DNA of 6,775 nucleotides from Casimicrobiaceae bacterium. Its GTDB lineage: Bacteria; Pseudomonadota; Gammaproteobacteria; Burkholderiales; Casimicrobiaceae. The translations under genes and the position numbers were made by a program. The stretch is taken from NCBI GenBank assembly GCA_955652025.1, contig CATPAO010000332.1:1-6775 (forward strand). Reading direction: 5' to 3'. Shown piece by piece: positions 1 to 5,946 of this stretch. Under the pieces are notes generated by a model. The model did not search any database. It worked only from the letters and a program-made list of their open reading frames with translations, and was not told the DNA's origin. Within the stretch, counting starts at the first letter, position 1. Each line of letters begins with the position of its first letter.

Positions 1-309
1 AACTACGCGGACGAACCGCACGGCGTCGCCGGCGCCCGCGTAGTTGCTCCAGAGTGCGACGCGACAGGCCGGACAGCGCGCGATCTTCTGCCCCTTTCCG
101 CTGTTGGACGGCGTGTCGACGATTTCCGGGTCGCCCTGCAGCAGAACCACGCGATCGGCTTCGATCATCGCGTTGAGCGCGAACGAGGCCCCGGTCTCGC
201 GCTGACACCATCGGCAATGACAGCAGTGCACGAACAAGGGCCTGGACGTCATGCGATAGCGGACCGAACGGCACGTGCAGCCGCCGTCCAGTGGTGGATC
301 AGCGGTCAT
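1..309 (-). CDS. GFA-family (CENP-V/GFA domain) zinc protein, 3' end outside window
   Basis: Translation from ATG at 309 gives 103 residues and runs off the left edge; family members are usually about 120-150 residues, so most of the protein is present. The family hallmarks are visible. G9-G10-C11-x-C13 and C79-x-x-C82 form the structural zinc pair. C30-x-C32-x-x-C35 (in HCCHCRWCQ) is the second zinc site, used catalytically in glutathione-dependent formaldehyde-activating enzyme. TGASFA follows at 39-44, and the S-x-x-G-K-G-Q-K segment precedes CPACR. All these cysteines are intact, so it is not a decayed copy. The fold binds zinc and, in Gfa itself, glutathione adducts. Most members have no proven reaction, so formaldehyde activation should not be assumed. 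The start lies 5 bp after the tdh stop with no clear ribosome site, which suggests translational coupling and co-transcription with kbl-tdh. Confidence 0.9.
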   Translation of the reverse strand, partial: MTADPPLDGGCTCRSVRYRMTSRPLFVHCCHCRWCQRETGASFALNAMIEADRVVLLQGDPEIVDTPSNSGKGQKIARCPACRVALWSNYAGAGDAVRFVRVV

Positions 310-314
310 TCACG

Positions 315-1343
315 TCACGCCGCCCAGTCGAGAATGACTTTGCCGCTCTGACCGGATAGCACGGTCGCAAACGCGTCCTCGAACTGCTCCGCGGCAAAGC
401 GATGGGTAATGATCGGCGTCAGGTCGAGACCGCTTTGCAGCATCGCCACCATCTTGTACCAGGTCTCGAACATCTCGCGCCCGTAAATCCCCTTGATTTC
501 GAGCCCTTTGAAGATGACCTGATTCCAGTCAATCGCCATGTTCGCCGGCGGAATGCCGAGCAGCGCAATCTTGCCGCCGTGATTCATGTGCGCGAGCATG
601 CTGGAGAAAGCCACCGGAACGCCGGACATTTCCATGCCGACGTCGAAGCCCTCGATCATGCCGAGGTCCTCCATCACGGCACGCAAATTCTCGCGCCCGA
701 CATTCACCGCGCGGGTGGCGCCGACACGTCGCGCCAGGGCGAGCCGATAGTCGTTGATGTCGGTGATGACGACGTGGCGCGCGCCGACATGACGCGCGAT
801 CGCCGCCGCCATGATCCCGATCGGACCCGCGCCGGTGATCAACACATCCTCGCCCACCAGGTTGAACGAGAGTGCCGTGTGCGTCGCGTTGCCGAATGGA
901 TCGAAAATCGACGCGAGCTCGTCGGAGATGTCGTCGGGAATCCGGAACGCATTGAAGGCCGGAATAACCAGATACTCGGCAAATGCACCCTCACGATTGA
1001 CGCCGACGCCGATCGTATTACGACACAGGTGGCGGCGGCCGGCGCGGCAATTGCGGCAGAACCCGCACGTGATGTGCCCTTCGCCCGACACGCGATCGCC
1101 GATCTTGAAGCCGCGAACTTCCTGGCCGATCTCCTCGATCTCGCCGACGTATTCGTGGCCGACGTGCATCGGCACCGGGATCGTTTTCTGCGCCCACTCG
1201 TCCCAGTTCCAGATGTGCATGTCGGTGCCGCAGATCGCGGTCTTGCGAATCCGGATCAGGACGTCGTTATGACCGACCTCGGGCTTTTTGACGCGCGTCA
1301 GCGTAAGGCCGGGTCCGTGCTCGAGTTTTGCGAGTGCCTTCAT
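315..1343 (-). CDS. tdh: L-threonine 3-dehydrogenase
   Basis: Tdh oxidises L-threonine with NAD+ to 2-amino-3-ketobutyrate in the cytoplasm, the first step of threonine catabolism to glycine. The 342-residue product is nearly the length of E. coli Tdh (341) and matches it along its whole length as I recall that protein. It is a zinc medium-chain dehydrogenase. Catalytic residues visible are C38, T40, H43, H63 and E64 (KTAICGTD and GHEY). The structural zinc cysteines are C93, C96, C99 and C107. The nucleotide-binding loop is GAGPIG at 171-176. The start is ATG 1343 (MKALAKLE), which aligns with the E. coli N-terminus; the frame stays open further upstream into kbl, but that extension is unlike the family. 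It follows kbl with a 26-bp gap and no strong Shine-Dalgarno sequence, and clearly shares its transcript. Confidence 0.98.
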   Translation of the reverse strand: MKALAKLEHGPGLTLTRVKKPEVGHNDVLIRIRKTAICGTDMHIWNWDEWAQKTIPVPMHVGHEYVGEIEEIGQEVRGFKIGDRVSGEGHITCGFCRNCRAGRRHLCRNTIGVGVNREGAFAEYLVIPAFNAFRIPDDISDELASIFDPFGNATHTALSFNLVGEDVLITGAGPIGIMAAAIARHVGARHVVITDINDYRLALARRVGATRAVNVGRENLRAVMEDLGMIEGFDVGMEMSGVPVAFSSMLAHMNHGGKIALLGIPPANMAIDWNQVIFKGLEIKGIYGREMFETWYKMVAMLQSGLDLTPIITHRFAAEQFEDAFATVLSGQSGKVILDWAA

Positions 1344-1369
1344 CGTGTCATCCGGCTCAATTGAATCCT

Positions 1370-2572
1370 TCAGCGAATCGCGCCGAGCGCCCTGCCTACT
1401 TTCCCGAACGCCGCGACCGCCTGGCCGATCTGTGCCTCGGTGTGCGCCGCGCTCATCTGCGTGCGGATGCGCGCCTTTCCCTTGGGCACGACGGGATACG
1501 AGAAGCCGATCACGTAAATACATTCTTCCAGCAGCGCGTTCGCGACCCGCGTGGCGAGCGCAGCATCACCCAGCATCACGGGAATGATCGGATGCCGCCC
1601 CGCGACGAGATCGAAACCGAGCTTCGCCATTTCACGACGGAATCGCTCGCCATTCTCGCGCACGCGGCGGCGGAGTTCGCCACCCTCCTCTCCGCGCAGA
1701 AGATCGAGCGCGCGAAGCGATGCGGCCGCGATACTGGGCGCGAGCGAATTGGAAAAGAGGTACGGACGCGATCGCTGCCGGAGAATCTCGACGATTTCCT
1801 TCCGGCCGGCAGTATAGCCGCCCATCGCGCCGCCAAGCGCCTTCCCAAGCGTTCCGGTCACGATGTCTACCCTTCCCTCGACGCCGCAGACTTCCGGCGT
1901 GCCACGCCCGGCTTCGCCGAGAAAGCCCACGGCGTGCGAGTCGTCGACCATCACCAGCGCGCCATGCCGGTCCGCAAGGTCGCAGATCGATCGCAAGTCG
2001 GCGAGGGTGCCATCCATCGAGAAGACCCCGTCCGTCGCGATCAGCTTGAAGCGCGCTCCGGCGGCGTTCGCCTCCGCGAGCTTCGCCGCGAGGTCCGCCA
2101 TGTCGTTGTTGCGATAACGGAAGCGCGACGCCTTGCAGAGGCGTATGCCGTCGACGATGCTTGCGTGGTTCAGTTCGTCGCTGATCACCGCGTCTTGTTC
2201 GCCGAGCAACGTTTCGAACAAGCCGCCGTTGGCGTCGAAACAGCTCGAATACAGGATGGCATCGTCCATCTTCAGGAAGTCGCTCAATGCGATCTCGAGC
2301 TCCTTGTGGACGCCTTGCGTGCCGCAGATGAAGCGCACCGACGCCATGCCGTAGCCCCATCGGTCGAGGCCGTCTTTGGCGGCCCGCACGAGCCGCGAAT
2401 CGTCGGCCAACCCCAAGTAGTTGTTAGCGCAGAAGTTGAGAACTTCCGCCCCGTTGGCGAGACGGATTTGCGGCGCCTGCGGGCTCCGGATCACCCGCTC
2501 GACCTTGTAGAAACCATCCGCCCGAATGCCCTCGAGCGTTTGCCGCAGATGGGACAGATAAACGTCGCGCAT
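1370..2572 (-). CDS. kbl: 2-amino-3-ketobutyrate CoA ligase (glycine C-acetyltransferase)
   Basis: Kbl is a PLP enzyme of the alpha-oxoamine synthase family. It cleaves 2-amino-3-ketobutyrate with CoA to glycine and acetyl-CoA, taking the unstable product of Tdh directly. The 400-residue product is close to E. coli Kbl (398). Visible motifs are the Schiff-base lysine K244 in [10 protein letters not shown], the PLP-contacting D210 and H213 in [10 protein letters not shown]136 in NHAS, the S-x-R-F-I-C-G-T-Q segment at 78-86, and the [11 protein letters not shown] segment near the C-terminus. The start is ATG 2572 with GAAGGG eight bases upstream (2581-2586 on the plus strand). It is the first gene of the leftward kbl-tdh-GFA operon. 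The promoter should lie in the 133-bp gap to the divergent DUF4124 gene, where an inverted repeat overlaps a weak -10-like element. Confidence 0.98.
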   Translation of the reverse strand: MRDVYLSHLRQTLEGIRADGFYKVERVIRSPQAPQIRLANGAEVLNFCANNYLGLADDSRLVRAAKDGLDRWGYGMASVRFICGTQGVHKELEIALSDFLKMDDAILYSSCFDANGGLFETLLGEQDAVISDELNHASIVDGIRLCKASRFRYRNNDMADLAAKLAEANAAGARFKLIATDGVFSMDGTLADLRSICDLADRHGALVMVDDSHAVGFLGEAGRGTPEVCGVEGRVDIVTGTLGKALGGAMGGYTAGRKEIVEILRQRSRPYLFSNSLAPSIAAASLRALDLLRGEEGGELRRRVRENGERFRREMAKLGFDLVAGRHPIIPVMLGDAALATRVANALLEECIYVIGFSYPVVPKGKARIRTQMSAAHTEAQIGQAVAAFGKVGRALGAIR

Positions 2573-2586
2573 TAAGCGAGCCCTTC

Positions 2587-2610
2587 TACAATCGCACTAT
2601 CGGGATTGTA
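2587..2610. promoter_or_regulatory. Inverted repeat in the kbl leader, candidate operator
   Basis: A perfect 7-bp inverted repeat, TACAATC (2587-2593) and GATTGTA (2604-2610), is separated by 10 bases. It lies directly upstream of the kbl ribosome site and 96 bp ahead of the divergent DUF4124 gene. Each arm contains TACAAT reading inward, five of six matches to the sigma-70 -10 box. The right arm could therefore be the kbl -10, but I find no convincing -35 at proper spacing. The dyad geometry fits a dimeric repressor or activator. No regulator family can be assigned. Confidence 0.4.
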
Positions 2611-2705
2611 TCCAGGAATGTGGTGGCAACGAGCCGGCCGCTTTCGCGTTGGATTATCATGGCCAAGGAAATATTGGTGGCGGCGGAACTGTTGACTTTG
2701 AGGCA

Positions 2706-3248
2706 ATGAATATCCGATTCACGGCCAAGCTGGCCTTGGCGCTACGCACCGCGGTCGCGCTGGGGCTGGTCGCATGCGGCAGCGCTGCCGCCGGCGCCGC
2801 GGACGCGCCGATCTACAAGTGCGTGCAGGCAAACGGCGCGGTGCTGTATGCGGACTATCCGTGCAACGGCGGCGCAATCCTCGACATTCATCCGGGTGTG
2901 GCCGACCCCGCCGCCAACGAGCGTCTTCAACGCGCGCAGGCCGAGCTCGACAAGGGCGCAGCGAGGCGTCGGGCCGACGAAGAACTCGCAGCGCAGCGCG
3001 CAGCGATGGAGCGGCTGCGATATGACGCTGCCGTTCCCCCTCCCGCGCCGGAACCCGATGTAAGTTACCCCGATGCGGTCTATGGCCTCGTGTTGGGCAG
3101 CCATGGCCGGCCTCTGCATCGACGCCATGGCCCGCCGCATCCGCCTAAACACCTCGACCATCGCCGTCTGGAATCGACCCCCTCGGTGGGTGCTCACGAT
3201 CGGGGCCGCAACATGGCCAACGGCCCTCGCCCGCACAGCGGCGGTTGA
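2706..3248 (+). CDS. DUF4124 domain-containing exported protein or lipoprotein
   Basis: The product has 180 residues. An N-terminal signal segment (1-33; basic MNIRFTAK, then an Ala/Leu/Val core) ends in L21-V22-A23-C24, which fits a lipobox. The following A-rich stretch to residue 34 would also suit signal peptidase I, so lipoprotein versus soluble periplasmic protein is open. Next comes the DUF4124 core, IYKCVQANGAVLYADYPC (36-53), with the typical C39/C53 pair; this domain has no known catalytic function. Residues 68-107 are charged and Ala-rich with coiled-coil character (ERLQRAQAELDKGAARRRADEELAAQRAAMERL). The tail from 110 is Pro-rich, then His/Arg/Pro-rich and low complexity. ATG 2706 is chosen because the signal peptide begins there; a TTG at 2649 is in frame but would bury it. 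The nearest purine run (GAGG) is only 2 bases from the ATG, so initiation looks weak. Confidence 0.75.
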   Translation: MNIRFTAKLALALRTAVALGLVACGSAAAGAADAPIYKCVQANGAVLYADYPCNGGAILDIHPGVADPAANERLQRAQAELDKGAARRRADEELAAQRAAMERLRYDAAVPPPAPEPDVSYPDAVYGLVLGSHGRPLHRRHGPPHPPKHLDHRRLESTPSVGAHDRGRNMANGPRPHSGG

Positions 3249-3475
3249 TCCGTCGTTCACGACGCGCTACTGCGGGACGAAGGTAACCGCCGTGCGCGAT
3301 CATCGTATCGAGCCGCGCAAGAGACCACGGCGCCCGGCAGCGTCAGCAAATTGTCAGCTTCGCAACAGTGATTCGCGTCGACTTGCGTGACGTGATTCGA
3401 TCGTGCGAATATCAAGACAACAGGCGGCGAGCAAGCAAGACCGCCTCACCAGGTATTATTTTTTGGGGCGGAACC
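3249..3475. other. Intergenic region before the two small genes
   Basis: This gap of 227 bp holds no convincing ORF and no intrinsic terminator for the DUF4124 gene. It contains the TGTCA-type direct repeat at 3342-3358. It also holds two copies of GTGATTCG (3368-3375 and 3392-3399, period 24) and a small dyad, ATTCG (3395-3399) with CGAAT (3406-3410). A T-run at 3459-3464 directly precedes the GGGGCGGA that serves the next gene. I see no sigma-70 promoter that I would assert. Confidence 0.4.
3342..3358 (+). promoter_or_regulatory. PhoB/OmpR-type direct repeat (candidate site A)
   Basis: GTCAGC occurs at 3342-3347 and again at 3353-3358, exactly 11 bp apart, giving the core GTCAGCAAATTGTCAG. 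The 11-bp period and the (C/T)GTCA half-sites resemble the Pho box (TGTCA, six bases, TGTCA); the first half-site is CGTCA, one mismatch. It lies about 118 bp upstream of the 3476 gene and reads toward it. The same core with two changed central bases occurs upstream of the beta-propeller lipoprotein. The regulator's identity is inference. Confidence 0.4.
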
Positions 3476-3775
3476 ATGGCGCGTATCGCGGTCATCGACC
3501 CGACGACCGGACAATGGGTCGAGTGCAGCATCGACGGGCTTACGCATGCCGAGCTCGAGTCCCTTCCCCTGGATGATCAGATTTGCGACGAGGTGGCGCG
3601 CGAGATCGCGCCCTGCCTACCCGAGGAATTTCTTGCGGCCTATGTGAATCGAGTCGGCGTCGTCCGGGCCGGCGCGAGCATCCTGGGCGCGTGGATCGGG
3701 GATAGCGCGCGACGTTGGGTGAGCTCGGACTCCGACGTGCCCGAACAGTCATCGTTGCGACTCGTCACCGGCTAG
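3476..3775 (+). CDS. Small hypothetical protein, 99 residues
   Basis: I do not recognise this protein. ATG 3476 is preceded by GGGGCGGA (3465-3472) and gives MARIAVIDPTTGQWVEC at the N-terminus, which looks like a short beta-hairpin start. The middle is acidic (AELESLPLDDQICDEVAREIAPCLPEEF), and a short hydrophobic stretch follows at 57-75 (VNRVGVVRAGASILGAWIG). It has three cysteines (17, 37, 47) that do not form a known metal motif. The frame is open back to a GTG at 3368, but that extension is basic, unlike the rest, and passes through the putative regulatory region, so I reject it. There is no signal peptide. It may share a transcript with the next small gene, which begins about 50 bp downstream. 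Confidence 0.6.
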   Translation: MARIAVIDPTTGQWVECSIDGLTHAELESLPLDDQICDEVAREIAPCLPEEFLAAYVNRVGVVRAGASILGAWIGDSARRWVSSDSDVPEQSSLRLVTG

Positions 3776-3824
3776 TCGCGAACCCCGCCATTTGTCATCC
3801 GTGTACGCTGCGCGTAACGTTGGA

Positions 3825-4091
3825 ATGGGCGCGGACGATCTCGCCCGCATCGCCGCTACGCTCGTCGCGGCCATCGGCCAAGCCAAAGCGCGCGCCAAAG
3901 AATTCGGCATCGATCCGGACTTCCGCGAGATCGTGCGTCATGCGCGGGAAATGCACGACCTCCTGATCGAGGCGCTGATCGAAAACGAACCCCTGTCGAC
4001 CGCCTATCTACGCGGCTTGAGCGACGCAACCGAAAACACGATCGAACAACTCGAGGCGCTCGTCGAAACAGCCGACGGCAGGATTCACTGA
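3825..4091 (+). CDS. Small hypothetical helical protein, about 88 residues
   Basis: I do not recognise this protein. From ATG 3825 it reads MGADDLARIAATLVAAIGQAK and continues as an almost wholly helical, acidic protein ending in ETADGRIH. Heptad-like spacing of hydrophobics is visible at 36-54 (IVRHAREMHDLLIEALIEN) and 66-82 (SDATENTIEQLEALVET), suggesting a small helical bundle. It has no cysteine, signal peptide or membrane segment. The start is uncertain: the frame also offers GTG 3801 and TTG 3792, and none of the three has a good Shine-Dalgarno sequence; ATG is the default choice. It follows the 3476 gene by 49 bp on the same strand and ends 6 bp before the A-run of a terminator that belongs to the opposing gene. 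Confidence 0.6.
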   Translation: MGADDLARIAATLVAAIGQAKARAKEFGIDPDFREIVRHAREMHDLLIEALIENEPLSTAYLRGLSDATENTIEQLEALVETADGRIH

Positions 4092-4097
4092 TCAAAC

Positions 4098-4130
4098 AAA
4101 AAAATGGCCCGGAGACGAGCGCTCCGGGCC
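4098..4130 (-). terminator. Intrinsic terminator of the beta-propeller lipoprotein gene
   Basis: A perfect 9-bp GC-rich stem, GGCCCGGAG (4106-4114) with CTCCGGGCC (4122-4130), has a 7-base loop. On the minus strand it is followed after one base by seven T (plus-strand A 4098-4104), the classic rho-independent form. It serves leftward transcription from the gene ending at 4249. There is no T-run on the plus-strand side, so it is not an equally good terminator for the rightward small genes. Confidence 0.9.
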
Positions 4131-4132
4131 GT

Positions 4133-4156
4133 CTGACGCGAGGAGGGGCGCGTCAG
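4133..4156. repeat. Second hairpin next to the terminator
   Basis: An 8-bp perfect inverted repeat, CTGACGCG (4133-4140) with CGCGTCAG (4149-4156), has an 8-base loop, AGGAGGGG. It stands two bases from the terminator stem, so minus-strand transcripts meet it first and then the terminator. It has no T-run of its own. It may stabilise the mRNA 3' end, or simply add structure between convergent genes. Confidence 0.5.
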
Positions 4157-4248
4157 TCGCGATCCTCGTCGTACCTATTTCGCAGCGCCGCGCGGCACTT
4201 GGACACGACGCCGAGCCACCGAAATATCGAATCAAATCGAATGCTGAT

Positions 4249-5532
4249 CTATTGGGTCGAATACACAAGGACTCCGGCGTTCAGCACGTTGTCGCACCCC
4301 GTGCAGCCGGCGGGCGCAAACGCGGACGAAGTCGGCAAAAATACTTGTTGCGTCCCGGGATCGACCGCGACCGAGTGCGCGTTGTTGCCGGTCGCGATCG
4401 ATTTGACCACCGTGCGGCTCGTCGCATCGATGATCTTGAGCGTCGGTGTACACGGCGACGCGGCCGTGCATGCGGGACCGGAGGAGAGTCCGCTGGCCGT
4501 CCAGCGGCTCGCGGCAACATAGTACCGATTGGACGCGGAATCGTACGTGAGCTGATCGCCCCCGCCCGCGTTCAGGTTGGCGAGCACGGCGCCGTTCGTG
4601 CGGTTCATGATGATGACGCTGAGTTTCTCGCCCGCCACGCTCTGGCGACATGAAACCGCCATGTCGGTGCCGGGTCCCAAGTCGATCCCGGTCGGATCGC
4701 AGTTACCGAGCGGAAAGATCTTGAATCCGTTGGCCGCGGTGGGAACGGGCAGCGTCAGCGTGACCGGAGCCGCAGGCTTCCCGGCGAGGACGAACGCCGC
4801 AGGGATCACGTCGACCTCCCCACGCGGATTAGCGGTCGAGCTGTCGTTGTTCACCAAAAAGCTCGCGGTTCCATGATCGTAGACACAGGCTTCGAGTCCC
4901 AGCGAGGCGTGTCCTGCCGGTCCCGAGCCCGGGTCGGTGAAGAGCACCGTCGCGATGATCTTCTGCGTGACCGTGTCGATGACGGTGACGAACGGCGTGT
5001 CTTCGTCGGGACTCGCGGCCATGAACAACTTATCGTCCGGGTCGTAACAGCCTTCGTCGACGCGAAATCCCGAACTGCCTCCGATCGCAATGGTGTTTAC
5101 CACGGTGTCCGATGTCGTATCGATGATCTTCAAGGAGTTGACGTCGCCGACGTAAATGAAGTTCGTGCCGGGGATGACGTTGAGGCCGTCGGGACCCGAT
5201 TTGGGGTTGCTCGCACCCACGCACGTCGGGCCGGTATTGCAGCCGTGAAAGCCGCCGGTGATCTGCTTCACAAATGTATTGGTCTTGGTATCGATGACAT
5301 CGACCGATTTGTTGTTGCGGTCGGTGAAATACATCCGTCCCTTGGCACTGTCGACATCGCTGATGTCGAACGAGAAATTGGTGCCGCTCCCGACGTTCGG
5401 CACTTCGATGATCGCCTTGATGTCGTGATTGGTGTTGCCGCCGTGGCCACCGCCGCAGCCCACCAGTGTTAGCGTCGCCGCGAAGGCCGCGCACGAAACT
5501 ACGGTCTTTCGCGAGATCTGGGTCTTCTTCAT
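4249..5532 (-). CDS. YVTN-type beta-propeller lipoprotein
   Basis: The product has 427 residues. A signal peptide (MKKTQISRK, then a hydrophobic core) ends in the lipobox L23-V24-G25-C26 followed by glycines, so it should be a lipid-anchored envelope protein. The body is a beta-propeller of the YVTN/NHL-like kind. Blade strands repeat the pattern I-D-(T/A)-x-(T/S)-x-x-x-V: SVDVIDTKTNTFVKQI (76-91), SLKIIDTTSDTVVNTI (133-148), FVTVIDTVTQKIIATV (181-196) and TLKIIDATSRTVVKSI (364-379), with more diverged blades between. This suggests six or seven blades. Ten cysteines follow the lipid one (98, 104, 162, 216, 278, 295, 355, 361, 410, 413), several closely paired, which suggests disulfides. No catalytic motif is recognisable; related propellers bind proteins or ligands. 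The start is ATG 5532 because GGAGG stands six bases upstream; an in-frame TTG at 5550 is rejected. It is monocistronic, with its own terminator. Confidence 0.85.
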   Translation of the reverse strand: MKKTQISRKTVVSCAAFAATLTLVGCGGGHGGNTNHDIKAIIEVPNVGSGTNFSFDISDVDSAKGRMYFTDRNNKSVDVIDTKTNTFVKQITGGFHGCNTGPTCVGASNPKSGPDGLNVIPGTNFIYVGDVNSLKIIDTTSDTVVNTIAIGGSSGFRVDEGCYDPDDKLFMAASPDEDTPFVTVIDTVTQKIIATVLFTDPGSGPAGHASLGLEACVYDHGTASFLVNNDSSTANPRGEVDVIPAAFVLAGKPAAPVTLTLPVPTAANGFKIFPLGNCDPTGIDLGPGTDMAVSCRQSVAGEKLSVIIMNRTNGAVLANLNAGGGDQLTYDSASNRYYVAASRWTASGLSSGPACTAASPCTPTLKIIDATSRTVVKSIATGNNAHSVAVDPGTQQVFLPTSSAFAPAGCTGCDNVLNAGVLVYSTQ

Positions 5533-5543
5533 TGCGAACCTCC
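5533..5543 (-). promoter_or_regulatory. Ribosome binding site of the lipoprotein gene
   Basis: GGAGG on the minus strand (5543-5539) stands six bases before ATG 5532. It is the best Shine-Dalgarno match in the window and decides the start against the upstream in-frame TTG at 5550. Confidence 0.85.
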
Positions 5544-5734
5544 GGATCAAGATGAAGTATTGCGCCCGACCGAACGCCAGCGAGAACCGCCGTCCACCAA
5601 TGTTTCGGGGACTCCCCCCTGCGGGCGTCGATGCGCCTTCGATAGAACATTCATTTCTGCCGCCGTACTCTGCTGCCGCTCACTATCCTACCTGTTTCAC
5701 TTCCGTGCGCGCTCGTAAAAGCGCGCAAAACTTC

Positions 5735-5753
5735 CTGACAAAATGCTGACAAA
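5735..5753 (-). promoter_or_regulatory. PhoB/OmpR-type direct repeat (candidate site B)
   Basis: The plus strand shows CTGACAAA at 5735-5742 and 5746-5753, 11 bp apart. On the minus strand this reads TTGTCAGCATTTTGTCAG, that is TGTCA, six bases, TGTCA, the half-site and spacing of the Pho box. The AT-rich spacer deviates from the E. coli consensus. It lies about 200 bp upstream of the lipoprotein start and reads toward it. It shares the core GTCAGCAWWTTGTCAG with the site at 3342-3358. Confidence 0.45.
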
Positions 5754-5797
5754 CGTGAAGATTGTAGGATGGCGCGGAATACGCCGTTGCGCAAGGC

Positions 5798-5816
5798 GTG
5801 TCAAGAATACTGTCAT
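5798..5816 (+). promoter_or_regulatory. TGTCA direct repeat facing the peptidase gene (candidate site C)
   Basis: TGTCA occurs at 5799-5803 and 5811-5815, with the second copy in the form CTGTCAT. The period is 12 bp rather than 11, so it is a weaker match to a Pho-type box than sites A and B. It reads toward the peptidase gene, about 130 bp ahead of its ATG. Confidence 0.25.
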
Positions 5817-5946
5817 TGTAGCTCTTGGGCGCGACTGCCAAAGCGTGGACCGCTCGCGGTCTCGAATGCGCGGATCAAGTGTGCGGGCCGGCGCGGACTC
5901 TCGCCGCTCGGTAACGTAAAATGGCGTTTTCTGCGAGCGAATCGAC

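Larger units (their letters stand above)
5533..5946. other. Divergent intergenic region between lipoprotein and peptidase genes
   Basis: This 414-bp stretch has no credible ORF and should hold both promoters. The part nearest the lipoprotein gene (5544-5700) would be a long leader with no clear promoter. It contains an 8-bp hairpin, TGCGCGCT (5706-5713) with AGCGCGCA (5720-5727). It also has two TGTCA-type direct repeats (5735-5753 and 5798-5816), an 8-bp palindrome TTGCGCAA (5787-5794), and a 6-bp dyad GACCGC/GCGGTC (5848-5861, 2-base gap). A TAAAAT (5917-5922, five of six to the -10 box) lies 24 bases ahead of the peptidase ATG but lacks a good -35. An unannotated small RNA here cannot be excluded. 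Confidence 0.5.

Noticed and set aside
402..1364. A plus-strand open frame of about 320 codons antisense to tdh.
   Set aside because: It fully overlaps a certain tdh gene, and its translation is a low-complexity His/Arg/Asp-rich mirror of that gene with no domain.
1344..1523. A possible N-terminal extension of Tdh into the kbl coding region.
   Set aside because: The added residues are Arg/Gly-rich and unlike the family, while ATG 1343 aligns with the known N-terminus of Tdh.
1328..2575. A plus-strand open frame of about 415 codons covering the whole of kbl in antisense.
   Set aside because: kbl is certain from its motifs and full-length match. Long antisense frames are common opposite GC-rich genes because of third-position G/C. 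The translation is Arg/Ala/Asp-rich and resembles no family.
2742..3260. A minus-strand open frame of 172 codons opposite the DUF4124 gene.
   Set aside because: The plus strand shows a signal peptide and DUF4124 core; the minus frame has neither a recognisable domain nor a sensible start context.
5706..5727. An 8-bp GC-rich hairpin considered as a terminator.
   Set aside because: Neither strand has a T-run after the stem, and no gene ends nearby; it lies between divergent genes.
5741..5768. The CTGACA elements (5735-5740, 5746-5751) read as sigma-70 -35 boxes for the peptidase gene.
   Set aside because: No acceptable -10 lies 16-18 bases downstream; TAGGAT at 5765-5770 is 13 or 24 bases away.
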